Source: Gavia stellata
Lineage: Eukaryota > Chordata > Aves > Gaviiformes > Gaviidae
Length of the DNA stretch: 64,000 bases
Direction of reading: 5' to 3'
Assembly (NCBI RefSeq): GCF_030936135.1
Contig: NW_026776913.1
Span: 1,426,001 to 1,490,000, forward strand
Shown piece by piece: positions 43,470-54,119 of this stretch; the first letter of the stretch is position 1, and each line of letters begins with the position of its first letter. The notes beneath the pieces are model-generated. The model ran no database searches. It was not told the origin of the DNA and worked only from the letters and a program-made list of their open reading frames with translations. Position numbers and translations under genes: made by a program.

Positions 43470-43905
43470 TCTCGCCATCCTCTTTGCTTTCTGTGATGAA
43501 AGGACAGGATTGCTGGGCGTGGGGAGAGCAGTGGTTGTCTTTTAACCTGGAAGTCAGTGAAGTTTTCAGCATCATCTCCCACATTATTCTTGTGCCCAAG
43601 TTAGGATATGATGGCCTGCGTGGGTGAGTCAGTAGATGGCTAAAACCACAGTCGGATGGTGGGGCTCAGAGGGATGAGGTCAATGTGTGGTACTCTGCCT
43701 GGAGGCATCTAGCTAAAAGGGTCCTGCAAGAGTCTGTCGTGCTACCTGCTCTGTTTCATGTGTTTTTAATGACCTGCAGGAGATGAGAGAGTTCATTTTC
43801 ATAGCATTTGTAGATGCAACTATATTGAGGAGAGCAGAAACTATACTGCAGTCCACAGCTGCCATCCCAAAGGACATAGACAGGCCAGAGGGATGGGCAA
43901 AAAGT
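43470..43905 (+). mobile_element. CR1 LINE, old reverse transcriptase fragment
   Basis: Relics of the CR1 ORF2 [12 protein letters not shown] region are seen (GTCAGTGAAGTTTTCAGCATCATCTCCCACATTATTCTTGTG), then GATATGATGGCCTGCGTGG and an eroded NDLxE / FVDATI block. It is interrupted at 43912 by the 3' end of a younger CR1 on the other strand. The same nested pair occurs at 51690-53122. Confidence 0.6.
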
Positions 43906-43911
43906 AGAAAA

Positions 43912-45080
43912 ATAAAATCATAGAATCATTTAGGTTGGAAAAGACCTTTAAGACCACCGAGTCCCACTGTTAACCTGACACTTCCATGTCCACCACTAAA
44001 CCAAGTCCCTAAGCGCCACATCTACACATCTTTGAAATACCCCAGGGATGGTGACTTAACCACTTCCCTGCACAGCCTGTTCCTAGGCTTGATAACCCTT
44101 TTGGTGAAGAAATTTTTCCTAATATCCAATCTAAAGCTCCCCTGGCACAACTTGAGGCCGTTTCCTCTTGTCCTATCACTTGTTACCTGGGAAAAGAAAC
44201 CAACACCCACCTCACTACAACCTCCTTTTAGGTAGTTGTAGAGAGCGATAAGGTCTCCCTGAGCCTACTTTTCTCCAGTTCCCTTAGCCATTCCTCATAA
44301 CACTTGTTCTCTGGACCCTTCATCAGCTTCATTGGTCTTTGTTGGACATGCTCCAGCACCTCAATGTCCTTCTTGTAGTGAGGGGCCCAAAACTGAACAC
44401 AGCAGTCGAGGTGCAGACTCACCAGCACCGAGTACAGGGGGACAATCACCTCCGTACTCCTGCTGGCTACAGTATTTCTGGTACAGGCCAGGATGCCGTT
44501 GGCCTTCTTGTCCTCCTGGGCACACTGCTGGCTCATATTCAGCCAGCTGTCAACCAGCACCTCCAGGTCCTTTTCTGCGGGGCAGCTTTCCAGCCACTTG
44601 TCCCCAAGCCTGGAGCGTTGCATGGGGTTGTTGTGACCCAAGTGCAGGACCCAGCACTCGGCCTTGTTGAATCTCATCCAATTGGCCTCGGCCCATCCAC
44701 CCAGCCTGTACAGATCCCTCTGCAGAGCCTTCCGACCCTCGAGCAGATCAACACTCCTGCCCAACTTGGTGTCGTCTGCAAACTTACTGAGGGTGCACTC
44801 GATCCCCTCATCCAGATCGTCCATAAATATATTAAACAAGACCAACCCCAAACCTGAGCCCTGGGGGACACCACTTGTGACCAGCTGCCAACATGACTGA
44901 ACTCCATTCACCACAACCCTTTGGGGCCTGGCCATCCAAGCCATTTTTTTACCCAGCAAAGAGTACCCCCATCCAAGCCATGAGCAGCCAGTTTCTCCAG
45001 GCAAATGCGCTAGGAAACGGTGCCAAAGGCTTTACTTATGTCCAGGTAAACAATACCCACAGCCTTTCCCTCGTCCAATA
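43912..45080 (-). mobile_element. CR1 LINE, 5'-truncated, younger
   Basis: The minus strand has an open frame from 45004 to 44228 with [59 protein letters not shown] and [20 protein letters not shown], then the 3' region and the terminus AAATCATAGAATCATTTAGGTTGG at 43912. The FADD catalytic block is present, but the element lacks ORF1 and the endonuclease. The same copy is at 52125-53122. Confidence 0.9.
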
Positions 45081-45099
45081 AATGGGTTACCTTGTACTA

Positions 45100-45965
45100 G
45101 AAGGAGATACAGGTATCAGTAGCTGCAATGGTATCTCTATCTGCAGTGGTATCTGCACCTGTATGGGCACCTGCAATCATCTATGCATCTGCAATCCTCT
45201 CTGTATCTGCAACAGCGTCTCCATCTGCCATGCTAACTGCATCTTCAATGGTTTCTCCATCTGCAATTAAATTTTCTCTGCATCTCCAAAGGTACCTTCC
45301 TCTGAAATGGTATCTCTATCAGCAATGCTACCTCCATCTGCAAGGGCATCTGCAGCACTATCGCGCCTCCAATTTTGTGTACATCTGCTATGGCGTATGC
45401 TCAGAACCTGGAGTGGCATTTGCACCTCTAGTGGCATCTCCATCTGCAATCGCATCCAAAACTGTACGTGTTTCCGCAAGGGCATCTGCAGTGGTATCTG
45501 TGTCTGCCGTGGCATCTACAGTGTCATCTGCTTCTGCAAGGGAATCTGCAGTGGTATCTCTGATGGTATGGGTAGTGTTGTCTCTGCCTGTATTGGTATC
45601 GGTGTCTGTCATGGTGTCTAGATGGGTACCGGTATGTCTAATTGTACCTGCATCTGCGTCTCTTCTGGCATCTGTGCATGTATCTTCAATTGTATTTGTA
45701 GCAGCACCCGTATGTTTAACCCTGCCTCTATCAGTCATGGCACCTCTATCGGTAATGGTATCACGAGCAGTAGCTGTAGTTGTAGGTGTAATGGAATGTG
45801 GGTTTGTGTCTGTGACTGTACTTGTATCTGCGATTGTATGTGTGATTGTATCTTGATCTGTAATTGTATCTGCAATTGTATGTGTAATGATTTGTGTGAC
45901 TGGTCATGTAGCTCTACTTGTGCATGTTATGGTGTCTCCGACTCTAATTGTATCAGTAATTAGAT
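45100..45965. repeat. Minisatellite with an 18-base-type unit
   Basis: Degenerate units such as GGTATCTGCATCTGCAATGG and, toward the end, TGTATCTGCAATTGTATG run the whole length in one orientation. Frames stay open over long distances (for example 242 codons from 45128) simply because of the repeat. It directly follows a CR1 5' end and ends against an LTR start at 46029. Kin of 33835-34425. Confidence 0.75.
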
Positions 45966-46028
45966 CTATTTTATGCCTGTATCTGCAATTGAACGTGTAT
46001 ATGTGTCTTTTAATTATAATGGTGGCTC

Positions 46029-46170
46029 TGTGTGCTGGTTTTGGCTGGGATAGAGTTAATTTTCTTTGTGGCAGCATGTATGGTGCTATGCTTTGGATTT
46101 CTAATGACAACAGCTTTGATAACACACCGATGGTTTAGTTATTGCTGAACAGCGCTTACTGTCATGAAAA
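46029..46170 (+). mobile_element. ERVL-type LTR 5' fragment
   Basis: It begins TGTGCTGGTTTTGGCTGGG and continues ATAGAGTTAATTTTCTTTGTGGCAGC, GGTGCTATGCTTTGGATTT, GATAACACACCGATGGTTTAG and TTATTGCTGAACAGCGCTTAC, the 5' half of an avian ERVL-type LTR. What follows is not recognised as the same LTR. It is a fossil fragment. Confidence 0.65.
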
Positions 46171-47743
46171 TTCAAGACTGGCCAGTGCCGACCGAGCAGA
46201 GAGGCTAGGACGCAAAGTAAGGAATTAGAAGGGTAAATCTTTGTTCATGCGCATGAGGAGTCCCAGCCAAATTGGGGCACCCCGAACGAGGTTTTACATG
46301 GGCTTCCCATACCCTTCAAGCTCTCGGGGAATTTTTATGGTACCCCGTGAGGTAAATTAAACAGACTTTTGTGCTTAAATATTTAATGACCAATGCATCG
46401 GTCAGAGTCCTACCGCAACAAGCATTTCTACAAGGAGTCTGCAAATACGCATCACAAGCAGATTCCTTACCTACACTTGCACCAGCCCAGCTCTGCTGCC
46501 CAAAGTTTGCCCCTGAGCTTGGGCCCCTGAGCGCTCCCACTCCAGGATGGCTACAAGACAATGCGGACGCTGTTGCTGATCTCATCACCCAGGGAAACTT
46601 CACTCCCTTACAGGAAGTCCTTCTGTTTCTGGCATCCCTGCTTCCAGCCAGTTTAACCCCTTCTGCAGCTGGGCCTCCTTGCCCTCCCTGCCAGATCATT
46701 CCTCGGTCACAAATGACCCCTGCTGAGCAATTGTAATTTGAATTTCCCCTCCATATGCAAGGGGCCAGCTGCATGGGGGTAGGGGGCTGCTCAGTGCTGG
46801 TCTGTCCAAACCCTGTGCCTGATCTCCATGCTCTGTCATGCCATCTTATTAAACTCTGCTCCGGCTATTTGCTGGGTGAGAGTGCTCACTATTGCCTGTG
46901 TGTTTGGGGCGAATGCATGTACACGCTTTGCTGGTGAAATCCAGGGGCTGGCTGCAGCAGGAGGACACCAGGGTGTGGAGAGAGGCAGGGCTGGAGCTGC
47001 CAAGTGGATAACGGCCCCAGGTCTGGGCAGGGCACTTGGGCAGACCCAAGCGCAGGCCCACACTGGAGGGACCGTGAGCGTGTGTGCCCGTGGGTAAGCG
47101 CTGCAGGATCTGCACAGGCCACTTGTCACCTGCACACCAGACCAGCTTGAGAAGGGAGCGGGATGGGCCCGGTTGTGATACTCATGCCTGTGTGTGTTCT
47201 GCCGGTGGTGTGGGTGCTGCAAAGGTGCTGTTCCCTGCTGGAGTTGGTCAGGTGTGTCCATCTGTATTTCCTCGCCGAGACCGGCATTTAACAATTTCCT
47301 TTGAGTGATTCCCCGTTGGGTGACCTCTCACTTTGGGAGGATCCAGTCACTGCCCACCCCAGGAACGTGCTGCCCCTGCAGAACCCCCAGGCTCTCCAGG
47401 TAGCTGTAGATTCCCCTCCTGGAGGACGTCTTCTGCCCAGTCGTATGTGGGACAGCCCTGGGTGTGTAACTCAGTGCTCATTTACCATCTCCACGGTCAC
47501 CATACACCAAAGAGTGAGCCCAAGATCCAGACCTGGGTCTCTAACAGCTGTGACAATGTGACAACGAGAGTTTCTCTCTCAATTCCAAGGAGAGAAAGGC
47601 CCTTTTGAGGTGAAATTCCTTGGGCCTGTTGCTGCCATCAGCTTTGGAAGAAGAGCCCAAACTTCAATCAGCACACTGGGGAGATCCCATTTGATTTCAG
47701 AAATGCTATGAGAGTGTAGCTCTGTCCCAGTGAAAGACAGACT
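46171..47743. other. Unrecognised stretch
   Basis: No gene is supported. Open frames on both strands over 46316-46774 and 46836-47294 overlap and match nothing I know. TCTTATTAAACTCTGCTCC at about 46846 could be an LTR polyadenylation region of unknown family. Confidence 0.3.
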
Positions 47744-47749
47744 TTTATT
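47744..47749 (-). terminator. Polyadenylation signal of receptor E
   Basis: AATAAA on the minus strand lies 62 bases after the stop codon of gene E. Confidence 0.5.
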
Positions 47750-47810
47750 TCAGAGCCAGGGAAGACAGAGCAGGCTCATTAATCAGCAGAAGTAAGGAGA
47801 ATCTCAACAT

Positions 47811-48830
47811 TTATGTAGAAACACAGTAAAGGCTAATAACAACAAAGATAATGAAAACAAAAAGGACAAAACAGCAAACAAAGGACAGTCCAGCAATGGG
47901 ATACATGGGAAACATCCCTAAAATCACTTTCTTCATGGCATCCTTGAGGTCCCGGTTCCTCATGCTGTAGATGAGGGGGTTCAAGGCTGGGGTCACCACC
48001 GAGTACAGCATTGCCATCACTGAATCCAGAGCTGCAGAGGAGATGGAGGGGGGCTTGAGGTAGGCGAATGTGCCAGTACAGGTAAACAGGGAGACCACGG
48101 CCAGGTGAGGGAGGCACGTGGAAAAGGCTTTGTGCCGTCCCTGCTCAGAGGGAATCCTCAACACGGCCCTCAAGATCTGCACATAGGACAGCAAGATGAA
48201 AATAAAACAACCCCAGAATAGAAAAGCACTAAAACTGAAAGGCCCAGCTACCTGGAGGTAGGAGTCTGAGCAGGAGAGCTTGAGGACTGGGGGAATTTCA
48301 CAGAAGAACTGGTCCAAGGCATTGCTTTCGCAAAGTGGTAGTGAAAATGTATTGGTAGTGTGAAGAAGAGAATTGAGAAACCCACTGCCCCAGGCAGCTG
48401 TTGCTATTTTGGCACAAGCTCTGCTGCCCAGGAGGGTCCCGTAGTGCAGGGGTTTGCAGATGGCAATGTAGCGGTCGAAGGCCATGACAGTGAGAAGAAA
48501 AAATTCTGCTGACATCAAAAATAAAACAAAAAAGACTTGGGCAGCACATCCTGAGTAGGAGATGGCCCTGGTGTGCCAGAGGGAATTGGCCATGGCTTTG
48601 GGGAGAGTGGTGGAGACGAAGCCCAGGTCGATGAAGGAAAGGTTGAGGAGGAAGAAGTACATGGGGCTGTGGAGGTGGTGGTCGCAGGCTATGGCGGTGA
48701 TGATGAGGCCATTGCCCAGGAGGGCAGCCAGGTAGATGCCCAGGAAGAGGCAGAAGTACAAGAGCTGCAGCTCCCGTGTGTCTGTGAATGCCAGGAGGAG
48801 GAACTGGGTGATGGAGCTGCTGTTGGACAT
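47811..48830 (-). CDS. Olfactory receptor, OR14-like (gene E), intact, with extra hydrophobic tail
   Basis: The gene encodes a 339-residue odorant receptor GPCR, the most diverged of the five. The start at MSNSSS follows a predicted 3' splice site by 22 bases, although the frame is open for another 78 codons upstream. Motifs: NSS 3-5, LLGN 37-40, PMYFF 56-60, MAFDRYIAIC 116-125 (F replaces Y), KAFSTCLPHL 234-243 and NPLIY 284-288. TM5 differs strongly (VAGPFSFSAFLFWGCF). After the normal end of TM7 and helix 8, residues 312-336 form an uninterrupted uncharged hydrophobic run (IAGLSFVCCFVLFVFIIFVV and on), absent from A and C. It may arise from read-through into a T-rich former 3' UTR. The ligand is unknown. 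Confidence 0.95.
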   Translation of the reverse strand: MSNSSSITQFLLLAFTDTRELQLLYFCLFLGIYLAALLGNGLIITAIACDHHLHSPMYFFLLNLSFIDLGFVSTTLPKAMANSLWHTRAISYSGCAAQVFFVLFLMSAEFFLLTVMAFDRYIAICKPLHYGTLLGSRACAKIATAAWGSGFLNSLLHTTNTFSLPLCESNALDQFFCEIPPVLKLSCSDSYLQVAGPFSFSAFLFWGCFIFILLSYVQILRAVLRIPSEQGRHKAFSTCLPHLAVVSLFTCTGTFAYLKPPSISSAALDSVMAMLYSVVTPALNPLIYSMRNRDLKDAMKKVILGMFPMYPIAGLSFVCCFVLFVFIIFVVISLYCVST

Positions 48831-48853
48831 TTGCTTTCTGTGGGCATTGGGAC

Positions 48854-50292
48854 CTGTCCAAGGTGAAAAAGACAATGACAATTGAGGACAGACTTCTGTG
48901 AGGAAAATAACATGCCATTTGTCATAGAAATCCCCATCCCTGTGATGAATGAGGAACAAGCCAGCGCATTCCCCAGCCCTGTCAATTGAATGGCATGGTG
49001 CCTGACAGTTTAAAACAGAGCTTGGGCACCTACTTCCCATGAAGACACTTCCAGGGAAGGACACACAGAGTCAGTGCCAGAACAGAAGCTGACCTGTACC
49101 CCCATCCATACCCCAGAGAGCAAGAGCATCACGGAAGGGTGGGGAAACAGGGAAGAAAACTGCAATGCTTCAAAAAAATGAGGTGAGGTCAGAAAGGCAG
49201 AGGGGCGTGCTGTGAAGCCTTCTCCTTACCCAGCTGTGCTCACCACCTCTCACATGGTGTCACTGTAGGGCAGGTGGTTTTAGTCTCTTTTTTGTGTACT
49301 GCACCCCAAGACACATCCACCTGGAGGGCAAGCTGCCCAGGGCATGACTCATAACGGGGACCCCATGGCCATGAAGGCAGAGGCTCTGCTGGGTAGGAGA
49401 GGAGACCAGGGGGTTGCTCTGGGGAAGGTATCTGCACTCCAGGGCATGGCAGGGAGGTGCCCGAATAGCCCTGCCATGGCATTTCTGGTAGCAGCTCCTT
49501 CTCATTCCCTGCCCTTGTCTCTGCTGGAGATGTCCCTGCTGGAAGCTAATTCCCTGTCCCCATGTCTCTCTCCTACCATCTCCCACAGACCCCATCCCAC
49601 TCACCGTGTGCTCAGCTCTGCCCTACAGGCACCTCCTGGCACCAGGGTACTGCCCAGGGGCACCTCTGTCTGTGCTGGAGCTACGGAGCAGATCAGACAA
49701 GAGCTAATGAGAAGTGGGGTCTCAGGGCCTTCCCCAGAACATAGAAAAAAATTCCCATCTCCCACTGCCCTCCCAGACAACCAAGAGGAGAAAACTCAAA
49801 CCACCGGCAGCTTCCCTTTCAGGTAACCGCCACATAGACCTTCCTTTTGAAAAGTGCCCTTGGAAATGTCCTTGGGGGTATGTGGAGCTGTGAGCAGCCC
49901 TGACCCAGGCAGCACCCTCGCAACAGCAGAAGGACCCTGCCCTGTGCTGAAGGGCCACCCACAGTGCCGTGGGGAGCTCCCCAGGAAAGGCTGAGTGCTG
50001 ACCCTGGCAGGCGGCAGAGTCCCTGCCCCAGCACCCAGCCCCGGGGGTGCAGGGACCCTGCTCGGAAGAACAGCCCTGGGCACCCCTGGCTGCACACCCA
50101 CCTTCACACCCTGCAGCCGTCCCTGGCAGAAGGCAGCCCTCATGCCCTGTCCCGCTGATGGTGCAGCAGGGAAGCCCTGCTCTGGGGCACCTCCTCCTCC
50201 TCTATACAGGAGTGACATTCCTGGGTACCATGCCAGCTTTACGAGAGCCCTCCATGAACTATAGCTGCATTGCCCTGCAGCCAGAGACTTAC
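48854..50292 (-). other. Predicted 5' UTR intron of receptor E
   Basis: The donor ACACG|GTAAGT (minus strand, GT at 50292-50291) and the acceptor TTGGACAG at 48854 give 1439 bases. Parts match the D intron (for example 49320-49740 and 49800-50200) with gaps. No gene is seen inside. Confidence 0.6.
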
Positions 50293-50690
50293 CGTGTCAA
50301 GGGCTGTGAAGATTTCTCCTCCAGTGAGCTCGCCTCTGTCCTCCCACCCCAGACTGCCTTTAACCTCTCTCTGCCTTGATCCTCTCCTCTCGGTGCCTGC
50401 AGGCAGTGCCCTCAGCCCTGCTGCGCTGTGCAGAGGAGCTGCTCCTGGGCAGAGCTGTCTCTCCTCAGCGCTGCCCGCTTGCCATGAGCTCCCTCCATCC
50501 CAGCAGCCCGGCCCAGCTCAGCAGCAGAGGAGCAGCCCAAGGCGGCACTTTCTCTGCCCCTCGGGGCTCCCCCCAGGGGTCCCTGGGGCTCCAGGGGAAC
50601 CTGCTGTGAAACAGGCTGGAGCAATCACTGAGGTTCCCTCCCGCAGCTGGGGAGAGACACTTCTTCCCAGCACTGACATTTCTCCTATCA
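50293..50690 (-). promoter_or_regulatory. Predicted noncoding exon 1 and promoter region of receptor E
   Basis: It is nearly the same as the D module. The exon ends at 50293. The EBF-like TCCCTGGGGC is at 50580-50589, 288 bases from the donor. Inferred from conservation only. Confidence 0.5.
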
Positions 50691-51689
50691 GGAAAAGAGT
50701 CAGCCATGAGAATCACGTTTTGTTTGTTTCATCATTAGACAGGATACCAGGAAGGTGACAGGCAGGGATCTAATTTCTGCAAGCTGGGGACACGTCTTCA
50801 GTTGACTGAATTCAGACATTTCATTCTGGGTTTGTAGTCCTAGGGATAGAAAGGTATCCAGAATTCTTTTGTCCAAGCCATCTCTCTCCTCTGAAGCAAA
50901 GCCTTTGCACACCCAGGCTCTTGGACACTTGATAACAGGTTCCCCTATGGCAAGTATGACCCTGCCTGATGCCACAGCTGTGGTGCTTCAGCCCAGATGT
51001 GCAGCAATGACCTCAGCCAGGGCCACGGACAGGACAAACTGGAGCCGTTACTGTGGGAGACAGAGCTGTGACCTGATGGCACAGCTCAGTCCAGCTGGTC
51101 TTCAAGGACAGCATCCTCCAAGCTCTGCAATAACCCAGACCGCAACTCAAATGAAGCTAGAAAGGGCACCATAATGAGTGTTTACTACTTCAGGAACAGT
51201 TGAAGAAGAAAACCAAGGTACTCTGTGGCCACTGCTGAGTTTCATAAGAGCAGGTGTAGACAGAGCTGAGATTCTCTCTTATCCTCTTTGCCTCAGTCTT
51301 CCCCAGCAAGGTCTCGCAGGCCTCTGTGACTCAGGGCAGGACCCTGAAGGAGATCAGCCAGTGGTGGATGGGGATCAAGTCAGGGGTCACCTGAGCAAAC
51401 GCAACCCTTACCAGTCTATGGGACAAGCGGGGCGGCATCCCAGGGAGCTGAGAGGGCAAGCCAATCTCACAGTGATGACACTCTCCATCATCTTTAGAGG
51501 GTGATGGAGGCTGGGGGGACTCTCTGATGACTGGCAGCACCCAAACATGGCACGCACCTTTCAAAAATGCAAAACAGATGAGCAGTGAAACTCAAGGCTG
51601 TGCTCCAGAGTGTGTCCATTCACTCAGATCCCATTTCTGGGTGGCTGAAAAAGAAGGTGACTGGTTTTACTCAGGGTAGTGTGTGTCTC

Positions 51690-52120
51690 GCCATCCTCTT
51701 TGCTTTCTGTGATGAAAGGACAGGATTGCTGGGCGTGGGGAGAGCAGTGGTTGTCTTTTAACCTGGAAGTCAGTGAAGTTTTCAGCATCATCTCCCACAT
51801 TATTCTTGTGCCCAAGTTAGGATATGATGGCCTGCGTGGGTGAGTCAGTAGATGGCTAAAACAACAGTCGGATGGTGGAGCTCAGAGGGATGAGGTCAAT
51901 GTGTGGTACTCTGCCTGGAGGCATCTAGCTAAAAGGGTCCTGCAAGAGTCTGTCGTGCTACCTGCTCTGTTTCATGTGTTTTTAATGACCTGCAGGAGAT
52001 GAGAGAGTTCATTTTCATAGCATTTGTAGATGCAACTATATTGAGGAGAGCAGAAACTATACTGCAGTCCACAGCTGCCATCCCAAAGGACATAGACAGG
52101 CCAGAGGGATGGGCAAAAAA
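51690..52120 (+). mobile_element. CR1 LINE, old reverse transcriptase fragment (duplicate)
   Basis: It is the duplicate of 43470-43905, with the same relics and the same interruption by a younger CR1. Confidence 0.6.
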
Positions 52121-52124
52121 GTAG

Positions 52125-53122
52125 AAACATAAAATCATAGAATCATTTAGGTTGGAAAAGACCTTTAAGACCACCGAGTCCCACCGTTAACCTGACGCTA
52201 CCATGTCCACCACTAAACCAAGTCCCTAAGCGCCACATCTACGCATCTTTGAAATACCCCAGGGATGGTGACTTAACCACTTCCCTGCACAGCCTGCTCC
52301 TAAGCTTGATAACCCTTTTGGTGAAGAAGTTTTTCCTAATATCCAATCTAAAGCTCCCCTGGCACAACTTGAGGCTGTTTCCTCTTGTCCTATCACTTGT
52401 TACCTGGGAAAAGAGACCAACACCCACCTCACTACAACCTCCTTTCAGGTAGTTGTAGAGAGCGATAAGGTCTCCCTGAGCCTCCTGTTCTCCAGTTCCC
52501 TTAGCCATTCCTCATAACACTTGTTCTCTGGACCCTTCATCAGCTTCATTGGTCTTTGTTGGACACGCTTCAGCACCTCAATGTCCTTCTTGTAGTGACG
52601 GGCCCAAAACTGAACACAGCAGTCGAGGTGCAGACTCACCAGCACCGAGTACAGGGGGACAATCACCTCCTTACTCCTGCTGGCTACAGTATTTCTGGTA
52701 CAGGCCAGGATGCCGTTGGCCTTCTTGGCCACCTGGGCACACTGCTGGCTCATCTTCAGCCAGCTGTCGATCAACACCCCCAGGTCCTTTTCTGCGGGTC
52801 ATCTTTCCAGGCACTCGTCCCCAAGCCTGTAGTGTTGCATGGCGTTGTTGTGACCCAAGTGCAGGACCTGGCACTTGGCCTTGTTGAACCACATAGAGTT
52901 GGCCTTGGCCCATCAATCCAGCCTGTCCAGATCCCTCTGCAGAGCCTTCCGACCCTCAAGCAGATCAACACTCCTACACAACTTGGTGTCATCTGCAAAC
53001 TTGCTGAGGGAGCACTCGATCCCCTCATCCAGATCGTCCATAAATATATTAAACAAGACCAACACCAAACCTGAGCCCTGGGGGACACCACTTGTGACCG
53101 GCTGCCAACTGGACTGAACTCC
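52125..53122 (-). mobile_element. CR1 LINE, younger (duplicate, cut by ERVL edge)
   Basis: It is the duplicate of 43912-44905, with the same 3' terminus at its low-coordinate end and FADDT-region landmarks near 53000. Several stops are private to this copy. It ends at 53122 where the retroviral LTR starts, whereas copy 1 continues about 175 bases further. Confidence 0.85.
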
Positions 53123-53742
53123 TGTCGTGGTTTAAGCCCAGCCGGACTAATCACCACACAGCCGCTCACTCACTCCCCACCAGGTGGGGTGGGGGAGAGA
53201 ACCAGAAGAGTAAAAGTGAGAAAACTCGTGGGCTGAGATAAAAACAGTTTAATAGGTAGAGCAAAGAACACCGCGCGGAGAAGCAAAGCGAAAGAAGGAA
53301 TTAATTCACCACTTCCCGTCGGCAGGCAGGTGTTCAGCTATCTGCAGGGAAGCAGGGCTCTATCACGCGTAGCGGTTGCTCGGGAAGACAAACGCCATTA
53401 CTCCGAATGTCCCCACCTTCCTTCTTCCTCCCCCAGCTTGACATACTGAGCATGATGTCATATGGTATGGAATATCCCTTTGGTCAGTTGGGGTCAGCTG
53501 TCCCGGCTGTGTTCCCTCCCAACTTCCCGTGCACCCCCAGCCCACTCACTGGTGGGGTGGGGTGAGGAGCAGAAAAGGCCTTGGCTCTGTGTGAGCCCTG
53601 TTCAGCAGTAACTAAAACATTCCTGCTTTATCAACATTGTTTCCAGCCCAAATCCAAAACACAGCCCCATACAATCCAAAACACAGCCCCATACTAGCTG
53701 CTATGAAGAAAGTTAACCCCATCCCAGCCAAAACCAGCACAT
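53123..53742 (-). repeat. ERVL LTR (3' side of the provirus)
   Basis: Read on the minus strand it starts TGTGCTGGTTTTGGCTGGGA at 53742 and ends CCGGCTGGGCTTAAACCACGACA at 53123, a TG...CA LTR. It contains the GACGTCAT-like/CATGCTCAG region and a GGTGGGGAGTGAGTGAGCGG stretch. It is in direct orientation with the LTR at 56818-57390. Confidence 0.8.
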
Positions 53743-54119
53743 TCTCCACCCCTTATTCCATACCATTTACATCATGCTCAGGTCTCACACCATCCAAAAC
53801 GTTCTCATTCCCTATCATCGCCCTTTCCATCCTTTGATATAGTACACAGATATCCTTCCCTTAGTCTATGGACCACCCCTGTAAAATATTTCTAAAATGT
53901 CCATAAATGTCCATTGACTTCATGTAGTCCATAACTTCGGGCTCCATCTGTTATGGTGGTCACTCAGGAGAGAAGAGGTGTTGTATTGCATGGAGTTATT
54001 GGGCACCACAGCTAGCTCAGGTCGGGTCACTGCTGCACTTGCAATGCTTCTTGTAAGGCTTGTCCTCCATTGGTTCAGGTGGTTCCTGCTGTAGTAATTC
54101 CTGTAACATAGAACTCAAA

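Larger units (their letters stand above)
41740..44905. repeat. 3.2-kb direct duplication, copy 1
   Basis: It matches 49980-53122 with an offset of 8216-8217 over most of its length (about 8243 at the start). It contains part of the D intron, exon-1 region, unrecognised DNA, an old CR1 and a younger opposed CR1. This copy continues into further CR1 sequence to about 45080, showing the undisturbed state of the site where copy 2 stops. Confidence 0.9.
49980..53122. repeat. 3.2-kb direct duplication, copy 2
   Basis: It is the partner of 41740-44905. Similarity continues base for base up to ACTCC at 53118-53122 (44901-44905 in copy 1), where the ERVL element begins. It contains the E exon-1 region and the same nested pair of CR1s. 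Confidence 0.9.

Noticed and set aside
45128-45856. Open frame of 242 codons rich in Val/Ser
   Set aside because: Same cause as above: the minisatellite keeps several frames open on both strands.
46180-46330. Possible retroviral primer-binding site (GGGGCACCCCGAACGAGG)
   Set aside because: It does not match the tRNA-Lys or tRNA-Pro type primer sites closely, and no adjoining LTR end could be set.
46371-47294. Overlapping open frames next to the LTR fragment
   Set aside because: They match no retroviral or host family that I recognise, so no gene is called.
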